DNA from: Marchantia polymorpha subsp. ruderalis
Taxonomy: Eukaryota; Streptophyta; Marchantiopsida; Marchantiales; Marchantiaceae
Reading direction: 5' to 3'
Length of the DNA stretch: 64,000 bases
Assembly: GCA_037833965.1 (NCBI GenBank)
Contig: AP031354.1
Coordinates: 12,812,001 to 12,876,000 of the forward strand
Shown here one piece after another: positions 1 through 12,828 of this stretch. Position 1 is the stretch's first letter, and each line of letters starts with the position of its first letter. The notes beneath the pieces are model-generated. The model saw nothing but the letters and a program-made list of their open reading frames with translations, was not told the origin of the DNA and ran no database searches. A program made the position numbers and the translations under genes.

Positions 1-600
1 AATTGAGAAAGTTATGAGGAATCCAGTCTTCCGTCGAAGGCACTCTTATAGTTATACACTCCGCATCGCCGAAGGTGTATCCCCGAAGGCGTTGACCCGA
101 AGACGTCCGTCGCCGAAAGCGTTGACCCGAAGGCCCTTGACCCGAAAGCACTCCCTATCTGTAACTTCCGACACTCATAACTCATTGATCTCTTATCCGT
201 TCCAAGAGTTCTTGGGCTCGTTAGAACGAGCGTGTTGAGTTCTTTCCAACAAGACTCTAATCAAGTCAAGGCAATATGAATTAAGAAAGTTATGAGGGAT
301 TCACTCTTCCACCAAAGGCGTACCGCCGAAGGCACTCTTCCGCCGAAGTCCCTTGCCCCGAAGGCGTCTACCGCCGAAGTCGCTCCACCGCCGAAGGCCC
401 CCCATCAGTAACTTCCGACACTCATAACTCAGTGAGCCCTCATCCGTTTCACAAGTTCTTGAGCTGGTTAGAACCAGCGCGTCGAGCTCTTTCCAACAAG
501 ACCCTAAGTAACTCAAGGCGTTACGAATTGAGAAAGTTATGAGTGATCTACCGCCGAAAGTGCTCGAAGCGAGTCCTGCAGCATGAACCGCCCGTTCCAT
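1..600. repeat. Tandem repeat, ~250-280 bp unit, with internal CCGAAGGC motif
   Basis: The phrase AATTGAGAAAGTTATGAG or a close variant recurs at 1, 279 and 526, giving units of about 278 and 247 bp. Each full unit has a conserved part (GTAACTTCCGACACTCATAACTC, then a TTAGAAC block and a CCAACAAGAC block). Each also has a length-variable part made of short CCGAAGGC / GACCCGAAGGC words. The array is cut by the left window edge, so the copy number is unknown. Open frames here are repeat artefacts. It could be a satellite or the internal repeats of a larger element. Confidence 0.8.
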
Positions 601-1079
601 CCCAAGCGTTCGACTGTGGCCTAAGCCCAAAACCCCTTGATTGTACTCGATCCTCTTTTTACTCTGGTTTTGCGTACCGATTACTATTTACAGCTGCTAC
701 CGCGGTACTTACTATTCAAAAAATGTTTTAGTTCCGACGAAAAACAAAAAGTGGGTTACCACAATTCAATATCAAGACGAAAAGAGCATTTAGAATTTGA
801 GCTTGATGCAACATTAATTTTCAAGTCTTCTACATGCATCAAATGATAGTTCTTTTGCTAGGATTTGACTTCAACAACGTTGTGATCCAAGATGCAAGTG
901 ATGTGATGAATGATGTAAACTAGCTAATTTTTCTAAATCATACGCATTTGTGACAGCGTTAGTAATTTCATGCTCTAATCCTCCAATTTGGTTTGACATC
1001 ATGAGTTTACTCACAAATTTTCACAAATTCATGATATTAGTATTGGCTCGTCCAAATTAAAAAAAATTCTTCATTTTGT

Positions 1080-1740
1080 TGTTGGAGGTCTTTGAAGAAA
1101 CTCGGCCTATAAGTGATTTTGCAAATTTGATCCTTATCATGGATAATCAAGATTACATTGACAATATGTAGTGTCGATCAATGATGGTAGTGCCAACCTC
1201 CTTGTGTAAATGTTCAAGTTGATTGATAAGTACAATCTTTATTGTCAAATGACATATTTCAATCATCACATGAAATCAGATATTTGAAGGTACACCGTCT
1301 AGCAACCAAAACCAAAAGAGTTTTCATCAATACTACATTGATGAATTATTCGACAAGAATGATAAACGTTTTGAAAGTAAAAGTAGATCCAAGTTTATGG
1401 ATAAATCTGTAGAAAGTAAGACCGTGATGTGTTGGCAATTTGGCAAGAGTGATCACGTAAAAGAATAATGATATGTGAAGATGAAAGATGTTGATAACCC
1501 ATTAGACAATGTGGTTCAAGATTTTGACTTTGAGGAAGATGATTTGCTAGAAGATGGATTATGATTTTAGAGGTATGACTTATGCGATTCATCAAAGGTT
1601 ATTGATGATGTATGGATTCTAAATAGTGCTTGTTTTTATAACATTTGCTACGTTAGAGAGTCCTTGTGTACTTTTTCAATATGAAACGGCTCAGTATCTA
1701 TGAAAAATGATGAAACTGTAAGATTGAATATATTCATAGT
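1080..1740 (+). pseudogene. Decayed Ty1/copia gag-protease fragment
   Basis: Two copia hallmarks survive on the plus strand. Near 1430 is a damaged zinc knuckle that starts CWQFGKSDHVKE, where the family has CxxCGKxGHxxxxC; the second and last cysteines are gone. At 1612-1629 is a broken protease site WILNSA followed by C, matching the usual WILDSGCS motif just after gag. Stops and frameshifts lie between them, so nothing is expressed. No LTR on this strand could be paired with it. Confidence 0.6.
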
Positions 1741-2261
1741 AGCAATTTATAATCATTTGAACTTATCTTTACTAGAATTTCTCCTCCTCTTTGTCTTTTT
1801 TAGTAATAATGTTTTTAATTCATCTTTGTTTCAAATCTATCAATATATTTCAAGTAGTAGCTTTTGTAGCCATTTAGCTTCTCTTTTTACTAGCAACAAT
1901 CTAGTTTGTAGTGTCAAAAACACAAAAAGCTATCAAAAACGTTCAGAGAAAATCGAACTTTGATTTCACTGTCAAAAACAAAAACCACGAAAAAAAACTG
2001 TAGATAAACGTTCACAGAAAATTGTAGATAAAATTTGGAAAACACAAAAAGCTGTCATGAACGTTTAGAAAAAACGGAATTCTTCTTTCATTGTCAAAAA
2101 TATAAAACACAAAAAAATTAAAGACTTGATTGATGATCTTTTTAAAAAAATGTCATAAAAAAACCCAACCACAAACTGCTATAAACTTCTGAAAAAAAAT
2201 TTAAAAAAATGTTAAACTTCGGTCACAAATTGTAAATCACAGACATCAGAACGAAATCTGT

Positions 2262-2480
2262 GCTCTAATAGCAATTTGTTACAGGTAAATCAAAAGACAC
2301 ATGCCCAAGTAGACGAGAGACATATAAAGTGATTCACCCTTCAAAGTGCTACGTCCACGATTGGAACACGTGAGAGAAATTATTGACAACTGAATGTGAT
2401 CCGTACAAAGTAGAAGCATTGGGGTATATATATACTGTACCCAACACAAGCCACCAACCTAGCTATAGATAGTTAGAACT
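2262..2480 (-). mobile_element. Decayed copia-type LTR end with primer-binding site
   Basis: Read on the minus strand, the segment ends in TGTAACA. Two to three bases later comes TTGCTATTAGAGC, close to the initiator-tRNA-Met primer-binding site TGGTATCAGAGC that follows plant 5' LTRs. The LTR part also carries the GTGGACGTAGCACTTTGAAGG / GAATCACTTTATAT block typical of copia LTRs. It points the opposite way to the gag-protease remnant at 1.1-1.7 kb, so at least two dead elements overlap here. The outer LTR end is not defined. Confidence 0.45.
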
Positions 2481-3593
2481 TGAGATTATTTCTTAATCGG
2501 AGTTAATGTCAACACTGTTAGCTAAATCTATTTTTTAAGTTTAATTTATCTGGTTAACAAGACATTTTTAAATCATATAAAGCATTATTGTAGCCATAAA
2601 TCATAAATCAAATTTAAGTTGAAAAAAGAATTATAGATTGAGATGCCCTTACATTTCATGTTTACTCAACTATATCAAACATTTTAATTTTTCAAAAATG
2701 TTTGATATAGCTTTTATTATTCCAAATGTTTCTTAAAGCTTACTTATATTTTAAATCATTAATTTTTGCAACTCAAAGCTAAATGATAATACATTTAAAA
2801 TTTAAATTGGACAATGATTTACATTATGTAATATAACTAGAAATAGAAGATGAAATTGTTTTCAATATGTGCAGATCATGAAAAAAAAATGTTTTTTATG
2901 TATATGAAGACAGCGTAAACTTCTAGTCTACTCGTTCATAGACCAAGACAACATAAACTAAAAGCTTTGACGTACCAAAAACACAATTGAGTTTGTGCAT
3001 GAAGAAATATCATATCTGCATGGATTAAAAGTCAATCATTGGTCAATTTGCCCGCAAATTTTCATTGTTGAACATTGTGTTTCGGTTTAAAGCTTTGTGA
3101 CTTGCTCAAAGTTGTGTCTTGCATAAGATTGTAGAGAATTGCTTGATATGTTGAACAACACTCAAATTCACATGACATGATTTACCACGATGTTGAAACG
3201 TGATGATCTTCGTACTAATTGAAGATCAATGAAATTGATTTTTGTGAATTCAAATCAAGAAGAAAGCATCAGCATGAAAGAGAGACAATTTGAGGTATGG
3301 ATTGAACTTGTGAATTTTCAACAAATTGCAAGCTCCACAAATATAAGCAATATTCAAACCAATAAAAGAAATTATAAACTTCCAGCCCGTTTGGTCTATG
3401 AACGAGCATACCAATGATGCAACAACAATTTGGACCAGATGACGGTCGGTTGTTTTCTATGCATCAATTTAGGCACTGAAACACGTAGCAATTTAGAGAC
3501 TTTAGGCGGCTGGGCATATGATCGTCTAAATTGCGCTTGCCTTTCCATGAATCAATGTTGCATAGAAGAGACAAAAATCTTCTTGGCAATATA
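2481..3593. other. AT-rich spacer
   Basis: Besides the inverted repeat at 2671-2709, I see no credible gene. Open frames at 3229-3417 and 3430-3672 have no recognisable motif or splice context. Confidence 0.5.
2671..2709. repeat. Short inverted repeat (15-bp arms)
   Basis: TATATCAAACATTTT at 2671-2685 is mirrored by AAAATGTTTGATATA at 2695-2709, with an AT-only loop. It is surrounded by AT-rich spacer and no gene is adjacent. Confidence 0.7.
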
Positions 3594-3979
3594 CATGAAA
3601 GGGGGCTCATACTCCTATGCTGCTGATTTTCTTTTTCCACCCTCTCCCCCTTATGTCATCCCCTCCCTTTAATTCTCACCACCTCCGTCTCCGCCTTTTG
3701 GATTTCCCCCTTTCCTTGTAGCGTCACACCATGAAGCCCCCTCCCGAGGTCACTTACGACGATGTCGATGTCTTGAAGCCTGCTTACGTACAGCACGGTG
3801 TCGCTCATCTCTATAACGTCAACACCAAGCTTTTTCCATGCTCTCCATTGTATAAGCCGGGGGCTAGGGCAAGACGTCAAGGAGGCAAATAGGCGTCGGG
3901 GAAACGTAAAAAGGTGTCATGGAAGAAAGGAGGGTGGAAAAAGCAAATCAGTAGAATGGGAGTATTAGCACTCTTCATG
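3594..3979. mobile_element. MITE-like element with ~55-60 bp terminal inverted repeats
   Basis: The left end reads CATGAA, then GCTCATACTCC, then TGCTGATTTTCTTTTTCCACCCTC. The reverse complement of the right end reads CATGAA, then GCTAATACTCCC, then TACTGATTTGCTTTTTCCACCCTC. The arms match over roughly 55-60 bp with scattered mismatches. The 386-bp element has no transposase frame, so it would be non-autonomous. I could not find a clear target-site duplication, so the superfamily is open. The internal minus-strand frame at 3656-3880 is not credible as a gene. Confidence 0.65.
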
Positions 3980-6070
3980 AAATTAAGAGTACTTGCAAAA
4001 TTTTGTAGATTTTGATGGATCATTTTATCTTAGACATCTTCTAGATGAAAAATATATTTTAAAATGGTTATATTGTGTAATCAAATCTCTCCTTATTCTC
4101 GTAAACTAAGTTGATCATATATGCAAGTATGATTAATAAATACCCCATTTTTTTAAGGAAGAAAAATTATTAATAAGTTTATTTCTTCAAAAGATATGTA
4201 AAAATAACTTTTTTGCAAATATCAATTTTCTTATTTGTTGAATTATGGATATACAAGATGTTTGATTTTTTACTGTTATAAAGAAATAACTTTATGGAAT
4301 TAAGAATGATATATTGAACAGCTTGATAACAATAATATCATAGATTCTATGATGTTTTGTATCATATATTAACTACGAATATCTCAGTATACATTGCATA
4401 TAAGTGGATGAGATTCATATGAAAAAAAATCTTGCTCTATGCTTGAGTAATATGTAGACTATATGAATATTTCAGCTACAATAGTACATATGATCCATTC
4501 TGATAATAGCGGACTTACTGCCATCTTATCAATGTATGATTCTATGGAATGTTCTTAACTTTTAACTTTTAGCTTTTAGCTTTGTGATTTAGTTTTCTCT
4601 AGTACTTACTCAAATGTTCATACATATGACAACTGACATTTTCACATCAACCCTCATGTCTATTCAGGTATGTGTATCAGATAGTTTGACAAGAAATTTT
4701 ATCGTCCTTTTTTATTTATTGGATTCTTGTTCCAATGTACAATAAAGGGTGGGCAGAAGACTAGGGATCAGAGAGGGTCTCATGGGTCCAACATTTATAT
4801 CCCAATGCTAATTTTATGTAAAAATTGCTTTGGAATGAATGGAAGATTCTTGCTCATAGCAGCCTTTATGTAGAAGGAAATTTTAGGTCTCTTCAAAAGA
4901 CCACTACACTAATTGGGGTGATGCACCATAATTTAATCTTACGCTATATTGGACAAACTGCTTTGTTGCTGTCGAAAGTATTAAAGTACTAATGTTCTTC
5001 ATTTTCACAGATCTCAAATTTAACCGATTAAAGATCAATCATATAAACCCATCATGCATTTCTTAAGTAAAATACATGTCAGCGAAATATCTCAGACGAA
5101 ACTTTAGATCATGAGTGTTTTATTTTCGTAAAAGAAAGTCAAGATAAAAGGAAGAAGAGAGTTAGAAAATTAAAATACTTTTTCAAAGAACCTGATATGA
5201 ATAGGTATAAGGGTGTTTCATTTCAATTATGATTTTGATGAAGTAAACCACAAAATTAAAATAATTTTATGAGTGTGGGGTTGATTTTTCTTTTTTCCAT
5301 TTTTCAAAATTTAGTGGTATATTTAAACACACAGGCGAGTGACACTTTCCGTACATTAGGATACATCTCTTATAACTAGTTATCTCCACTATACAAGAAT
5401 ATCACCACTTTGGTTTTTTTTACAAAGTCTTGATAAGTTTACAGATTCCTTTTGTCAAGGATATTCATAATCATTCTTGAAAGATTGAACCATATACAAC
5501 TTGTCTTACAGCTAATTTTTTTCCCCTTTATGTGCTTAAAATTTGTATGTAATCTTGATCGATTTCATATGATTCATTCCTATTTACAAATGATGATGAT
5601 GTAATTTTCTAAAATCAGCTATTCCACTATGTAAGAAAATAAGTTGGTAGATTTGCGAATCAAAATGACGAATTTTGGTACTTCAATCGTACCTGACAGA
5701 TGGAATTTATTAAAACCTGAGTAGTTGTGACCCTATTAATTTCTGGTCTGATGTTAAAATTATTCACAGTATCGATCTTAGCTTGCAGTAATACAAACCG
5801 GGATGTGGAGAGTCGCATTGATCGTTTCATGTATGCTATGTTTCAGAGTTTTAGCATTTATTTTGAATTGTAATATACTTCGGGTTGTCGTAGATGACAT
5901 GCTGAAACACGTAGCCCTCATGCGCAGGGAGGTGACACCCAAGAGTGAGTGACGCATTCAACAGCGCGACCAATTTAGAGACTAGAATTTGATGCACGAT
6001 CGATCTACAATCAACGTGTCCCTGTATTAATTTTAGATTAAGGAGGATCGTTCTCGCTGCTGAAAGTCGC
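3980..6070. other. AT-rich spacer without recognisable genes
   Basis: The stretch is rich in A/T homopolymers and has no open frame with family motifs or splice structure. Some of it may be old retroelement sequence, but nothing is firm enough to name. Confidence 0.5.
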
Positions 6071-6078
6071 ATCATAGC

Positions 6079-6165
6079 TGATGCCCAAAAAAATTTGGTT
6101 TTAGATCCGCCCCGTCAAAACTTGAGGCAAAATGATGCCAAAAAAATTTGGTTTAGATCCGCCCC
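6079..6165 (+). repeat. Two-copy direct repeat, ~34 bp
   Basis: TGATGCC(C)AAAAAAATTTGG followed by TTTAGATCCGCCCC occurs at 6079-6113 and again at 6133-6165, with 19 bp between the copies. Confidence 0.75.
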
Positions 6166-7641
6166 GGGGGGCAGGAAGCCTTAACCTCATGGTGTGTGAA
6201 TGGCCGAAGCCAATTCCCGTCCTTGTCAAGGGGGTTGCTAACCTTCTCTCGGCTCAACGAACACAATATATCCCTCCGGTCACTGACCTTATATAGTCAA
6301 AGCTTGCAACCCTTCCTCCACTTATGGTTTTATCGCTTCAGCAGCCAACTGTTCCGACAGACATTTGTCCACGTTATACTCCTCGGCAATGACACACTAA
6401 TTATTACTACCATGTCACTCCGCATCAGGTCCAACCAGTTTACTACCACTCCCGTCCACCCACCTTTCCCGGGGATTCACATTCACACCAGTGTACTAAT
6501 CAATAACGCTCCGTATCCAGACCTGGGTGTACTGACCATTGTTGTTCGGTCCATTTCGTATTCGTTCTACTTTTCAGAATTGAGGTTGGAGGAACAACTC
6601 TCTGGAGTGCGCTCGGCGTGTGTTTTGGTAGAAAAATATCATGTGAAACAACACATAGAGATCGAACACCGTGTCGTAAAAAATATTCGCCACAGATAAA
6701 CTCAGCTTTCTTAGGCATCTGATTTGTAATCATTGCAAGTGTAGTATGTTCGATCTCGGAAGGTGATTGGGTTTGACGGAGAGGCGATTGTAGTTTTATT
6801 GCCAAATGTTGATTTCTGTAAAATTTTGGAGGGCGTTGATTTACGCCACAAATGTTTCCTCGTAAAAACGAATTAATGGGATGAGAAAGCAATTCAGGGA
6901 GCTTCATTCTCACTTGTCACCTGAAGCTGCTGCAGTTGACTCGATAAGACACGGTTTTAGGATCGTGACGGAGTGGAAACTTAAGAACGAGACTCTCACA
7001 AGATCTCAGGATCTACATATTCTCGTGCATGATGGCTGGCGGCCTCTCTTAGTAGGTGTTTCCGCTCGGGTCAAGGCAACCATTTGTGAGGAATCTCCGC
7101 TGTAGGTTCCACTCCGATGTGCCAGAATCGCTGATTATCGTCACAGTATTCTCACTGTTAAACTGTCCACCTGCAAGTTACGAGCTGTTTAGAAATGGCA
7201 TGGTTCCGATGAACTTCTGAACAGTATGTGCCATAGCCAGCAAAACACCGTCTTACCTCTCGGCTGCGGGGGCCGCGACAATGGACTCAAGAACAGTAAT
7301 CAGTCAACTGCAACGCTTAGGCTCCTCCTGGATCAACTTGTTCCCTCTCATCGTTGCATTCCATACTCTGCCTCCAGATAATGTGATGTGCCGAAAGGAA
7401 TAACCCCAATGACGCAGCCACTCCTTCGATTGGCCGTTTAGCTCTTTCCTACTCGCTGAAAATATATGCTTCCATAGACAAAAAGTAAAGGTTTGGACGC
7501 TGGAGGCGGCTATGCGTGGCTTGTCCCTCGTACATAAATCCATCAAAGCCGTTGTAAGTTCCCAAGGCTGACTGACTGTCAACTTCAGTCCAGAGGCAAT
7601 GCGCCCACACACCTTGAGCAGTAGTATCGTACAGAACTGAG
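6166..7641. other. Spacer and 3' flank of the DHHC gene
   Basis: The DHHC gene ends at 7642 on the minus strand, so its 3' untranslated region must lie here, probably in 7.0-7.6 kb. Open frames at 6196-6699 (+), 6500-6913 (-), 6881-7105 (+) and 7304-7612 (-) show no family motif. I treat them as chance frames. Confidence 0.4.
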
Positions 7642-10600
7642 CTAAGATGAAGCACCTGGACCTAGAGGGGAGAAGGAAAGCATGGCACGTGGTGCGAAGA
7701 TAGGCGACTGGGATCTTATTGTTGATCGAGGGACCCTGGCTTCAGGTGTCACGGACGATTTCGGAAGATTTTTGGTATCAGAAGGAGGTTTGGGTGGAAG
7801 GCTGTGACTATGCTGCTGCGGCTCCTTGACAATGACCGGTGGTTCTGCAATGGGACCCCCGTAGAAGATGGATGTTCCACTGTATACAAGGTTATCGGGT
7901 ATAAGAGACGAGCTGGGCAGACTAGGAGACACATCGTGTGTCGAAGTGCTTGTCTGGGAAGGAGAAAATCGTTGCGACGGTGAATATCTTCCAGCAGCGT
8001 ACTCAGAGGATACTGGATCATCGGAAAGAGAAGAGGGTGTTGCGGAGGGCTCAGGCCAAGCACGTCTGCTATTTTGGGTGTACACTGAGGTACTACTCGT
8101 TCCGGTGTGGTCGCCTCCATCGCCTCTGCCGCGTGCTTTAGGAGGATTGTATCTTCCTGAAGACCTGTCCCAGTACAATGCAGCTTGCTTTCCTTCCTTC
8201 ACGGATAAAGTAACGTGATCTGGGAGGACTCTTCCTCTCGATGGATACTGATTGATGCGAGGGAGAGCTGCATCGTCTGCACTCTCGCCACTAGAAGCTT
8301 CATAACCATCACTGGAAGCTGCTGGTCCACTCCATGCTCGTGAGAAGTCTGCGGAGGAATGAGACAATGCTGATGCATGGTGGGCAGGCAAATGCGTTCT
8401 GATGTGCGAAGCGCCCACCATGATAACCGGTGCGCCTACTTCTTCTGGATTTCTGGTATTAGGCCCAGACATCCGCATCCCGGAGGTGGACGAAGAAGGT
8501 CCAAACCTGCGCTCTGCAGGAAGAGGGCTCAAGGTAGTAGAATCGGTAAGAGTGTGACTAGGACTACTGCCGCTGCTTCTACTGCGATGTCCTAAGTCGG
8601 TGGGTTCATAATGAACACTAGAATCATCCCGGGTGGTGCGAATGGCAGGGAGGTCAACTTTTACAGATCCCAAAGACGAATCATCCCTGATCCTCCGTTT
8701 ACTGTTCAGATAGTCAGCACTCATGCTGCTTCTGCTACTCATGTTACTGCTCGAAGTGTATTCCCCTTCCACAATTCCATAGTCCCGGGGACCTAGTTGA
8801 CGTAAGATCGAAGAATTTTCCCGAGCCTTAGCGGCAGCTCGTGTTGCGTCATCTGCGTTAAGCTTTGCCAGCTTCCACGCGCTGATTCTCACCGCGCCTT
8901 TCTTGTGCCTGTTGTCATGTCTAGTAAGCGCACTTCCAGCGTCCGGGTCAATAGTCGATGGCACTCTCCCTGGCCCCAAATGAGGGACGACTTCGTCCTG
9001 CAATTCATAAACTTGGGAATTACTAATAGATTCGAAAATGCTAATTGGGGTCCACAAATTACAGAATCGCACAGCTAGAAATCAAAGCTTTCATCAAGAT
9101 AAACCAGCTCACACATGACGTACTTGGTGCTCAACAAACACTCTCGGGGGTGTACACCAGGCACCCCGACTGTATTGAAGTCCCAGTGAACTGGAACCAC
9201 TTAACCCGGTAGCAGTCGAACTCGAAGGAGAAGTTGGGATGCTATGGGGTTCTCCATCAATAGACAAGCCTTGCGGCTCGTTTTGTGCTCTCATCGCGAC
9301 TACATACTCATAAGTTGTTATTCCCTGGATGCAACGAACACGACATTGAGTTCCTCAAAATCTCACTTGCTATTTGCATCTTTTGAGACGACAGGACCGG
9401 TATCATCCGAATTTTCTGCAGCCTCGCATTAATAATATGGCCCTGTACGACTATTTCAAGCGGGTCTAGAAATCATACCTTTCTGATCAAGATCAGGTGG
9501 AAGAAAAAGAGTTCTCCCAAGGGTATGGAGGCAAGGAGCGAAACCAGTGTACAGATGGCCTGAAAAAACAAGTTTGGCGTACTTAGTCCTCCATGCTCCT
9601 GATATAAGAATCTCAAGTAGTGCACAACATGTCCCCGCTCAAACGTCGCTTGTAGGTTACAAATACTGCTTATCGACGATGTCATCGACCTCCTCGCTAC
9701 GCTGTCTATCGAACGTGGACGTAGAAACCATGGATACATATTAAAAATACCGTTGAGAATCTCAATTGGTATACACTCCAGATTAGGGTGCTGCCTCATT
9801 GCGAGTAAGACATCACTTTGAGAGAAACTCACCACTACTGTGGCGAAGGGTGCTCGAGAAAAGCCGTTGCCAAGTTTATCGATGATTTGATGTTCTATGC
9901 CTCTCTTATCAACGAAACATCGCACTAAAACGGCGATTCCGACTCCCCACTCGAGCACCAGCTGTAAGCACCATGCGAACCCACCATTCATCACTTCACA
10001 CATTAATGAGAGAGCCAATAACTACCTACAGAGCCTCGTGATGCAAGTTCGTTGTTGAGAACATTGTGGTGACAACTCTCTCTAACAGCTCATGGTATTC
10101 CAATCAGTACAGAATTCACAATAAGGAGAGATTTTTGAGTTCCCCCAAACCTCCGGGAGTAGTTTCTCTCAGATCTAAGTAGAGACAAAGCTTTGCTTAG
10201 AGACTCACCAGCGTAAGGCTTGTCGCCATAAGGGCTACAAATGTATTATAATTTTTCCTTCCAACGCAATTATTCAGCCACTGCACAACACAAACAAAAT
10301 TTTGATTACAACTAACTCAACCGCCCAGTATCTACAGCATGAAGTGAATTGGCAAGCACGGAAAAGAACAACGATTGTTAAATTGTTACTGGGTAATAAG
10401 CATACTCTGCAATGGTGATCAAAGCCGTCAACACACTTATCGCAGCTTCGACAGTGCTTGCTGAATTTGCGAACCTGCGAGTCGATAGTTCGGAGGCAAA
10501 TGTCAAAATCCACTTCTTCAAATTCTACACAGAATGGACAAAAGTACCAAGGCATGCGTGGGACGTGTAACGGGATTGCTTCCACCGATACTAATTCTAC

Positions 10601-12828
10601 TGACAAGCTGCCCCCGTATCGGAGCTACACACAAAATTATGGGGACGGTTCTGTTATTATTTCAGGAGGTATTTGGTGGAAGTGTGTTTGTTCCAGTAGA
10701 TGATAAGCCGTACCTCTGCGTTGCACAACGTGCAAAATAGAACGTCCTCCTCTGCCACGGGTTGTTGTAGCTTGAAGTCGTCCTTACAGCTATCGTCTTT
10801 TACGACCCAACCGCAGAATAAACAACAAATAGCTGTAAATGAAAAAGGATTTCTCTTTTTTCGCCATCCAATTCTCGGCTGATCACCATATGGCGTTTTG
10901 CGATCAAAGTGACTATCAGATGGCATGACCGAGGAGCTTCGTGATGGTGTTGATAATCCTGGAGACAAAGGACGGATTGTATCTGACGGGGTCATCCCAA
11001 GAGAGGCTTCCGAAAAGGATCCCTTTCTAGTATGTTTGGACAGAGGTTGACTGCCAAATACCCCGGGATCAGCTGGGTCGATCGCAGAGGAGCGGACGTA
11101 TAGGAGGAACACCCCGAAGGCCTGTACAGAGGGTGAAGGACAAGGCCGGACGGCGTGAGTGGAATTCGACAAAAGGTGGAAAGAAAATGCAAGCAAGAGC
11201 GAATTTCGACATTGATGTTAAGGGAGAGATGAAGCAATTCAACGTACCAGGGGGGAATAGAGCACCAGTACGGCATATTCGAGTGCGTGGAACCACAAAA
11301 AAGGGGCCAGAAAGACGTAGAAGGCTACTGCCAAGAGGAAAAAGACTGTGATAGCCACCACCTGAACACGGGAAACAAATGGTGACCAAAATATGTTAGA
11401 AGGACAGTTCGAACCCACGAAAAATGGGCAGCAACAATTATCTAAGAGCAAGGGCGGGTAGGGCGAAACACGCGCATTGCAACACGCAACCCGTCAAAAC
11501 CAGTTGGGTTAAAACTAGACGAGCCCAATCCTCGACTCGTAAGATCTTCGAAAGACTTCGTTGAATAGACGGGCAGACCGTCGATCGCAAGCAAAGAACG
11601 ATTCACAGGCAAATACAGGGAGCTCCGTATTCACTCCAAGAGCTACATCGGCTCCAAAGTCGTTGACAAAGGCCGTAACTGATAAGTGAGCAACTGGGTT
11701 CGGACAAGCTAACCATGCTACTCGGCGTACCACCTTAGACAGATACGAAAGAAAACTGGGACTTCAACGAGAAGTTTAGGCATACAGTTCACACAATAGT
11801 GTGAATGAAAATGCAGCTGGATGTTGGATTCCAGATGGCACGCTCATTCTCTAAAGAAGCTCATGACATCGTCTCTTCGGCGACCAGGTTTACAAAGTCC
11901 GGCGGGCTGTAGTCAGAAGGCCTCAAAAGTCCTGCCTGATAGACCATCTGAGAGTGAAACACCTTTAGTACACACCGTACATGTCCTTGGTAATCGGGCA
12001 GGCCTTCGCTGGTGACAAAAACACCGAAAATATGTGACGCTGACGAATAAGAAATAAGATTCAACACCGAGCCGAGGCGGGATTCCGTGGTACAGGAAAG
12101 GGTCATGCGCAATCAGCTAAGAAAATGGCAAACAAGGTATGACCTCCAATTGCTAGCGGTCAACTACCGAAGTGTCACGCCACACTCGGCAGAGGCCTCC
12201 CATAGCAGACGATTAGTTCAAGAGTAGAACAATCAAACTTAAAATGCAAATTGGAATTGCTCCAAGGAGGAGAGTACACAATGTACTAGACCCGAAGGAG
12301 CATAAAGTTGTCATGTGGGTATACACCCATGGAGACGAGGTAAGCCACAGACATTAGAAGCGGCAAGGATGTAAAGAAGCACAGATACATGTAAAGACCA
12401 ATCGGCTCCCGAGGTGAGGACAATTCGAGTTTAGTCCCGACAAGCTTTGGGCCTGCCTGCCATGCTGCTGCGATTAGCGAGGCCCTAACAAAAAATCAGA
12501 TAAGGATAAATTCGCGTAGAACTCATTCGGTGGTATATTACAGTGAGATAGTAGTGGCAGACAGGTCTTGTCGATTAACTGCCGGCACAGGTAATACACT
12601 GCTGAGATCCACCATCTCTTTCAAAACGCGGAGCCTGGGACTGCCGTCGGCAATCAGGATCGGCAAATCCTTCCACCGAGTGAGACTGCCCGCGCGAAAT
12701 GGGAACGACCAGTCTTTGAACACATCACATACACCATTGCGTCACCTGAAAGAGGATCGTTGAGCCCAGTACGGTATACAGACCTGGAAGGTGTGAGCCG
12801 GAAGCTGCCAACCGTGGCGCCGCACCAT
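7642..12828 (-). CDS. DHHC-type protein S-acyltransferase (palmitoyltransferase), PAT19-22 class, nine exons
   Basis: The enzyme would transfer palmitate from acyl-CoA to cysteines of membrane-associated proteins. Coding exons on the minus strand are 12784-12828, 11248-11361, 10714-11121, 10406-10474, 10209-10280, 9833-9961, 9479-9559, 9124-9324 and 7642-8997. All junctions are phase 0 and GT-AG, giving 824 aa. Exon 1 encodes MVRRHGWQLPAHTFQ, the usual start of this plant clade. Residues 16-60 hold two membrane spans (VVAITVFFLLAVAFYV first), then the conserved DPADPGVF. The cysteine-rich domain spans about 179-228, with the catalytic D208-H209-H210-C211 inside HCRSCDKCVDGFDHHCRW. Two more membrane spans follow (about 225-265 and 280-302), then a GITTYEY...GAWCTPPRVF block. 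The last exon gives a ~450-residue serine-rich, probably disordered cytosolic tail. Intron 1 is 1.4 kb. Family assignment is confident; the exact orthologue and localisation are inferred. Confidence 0.93.
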
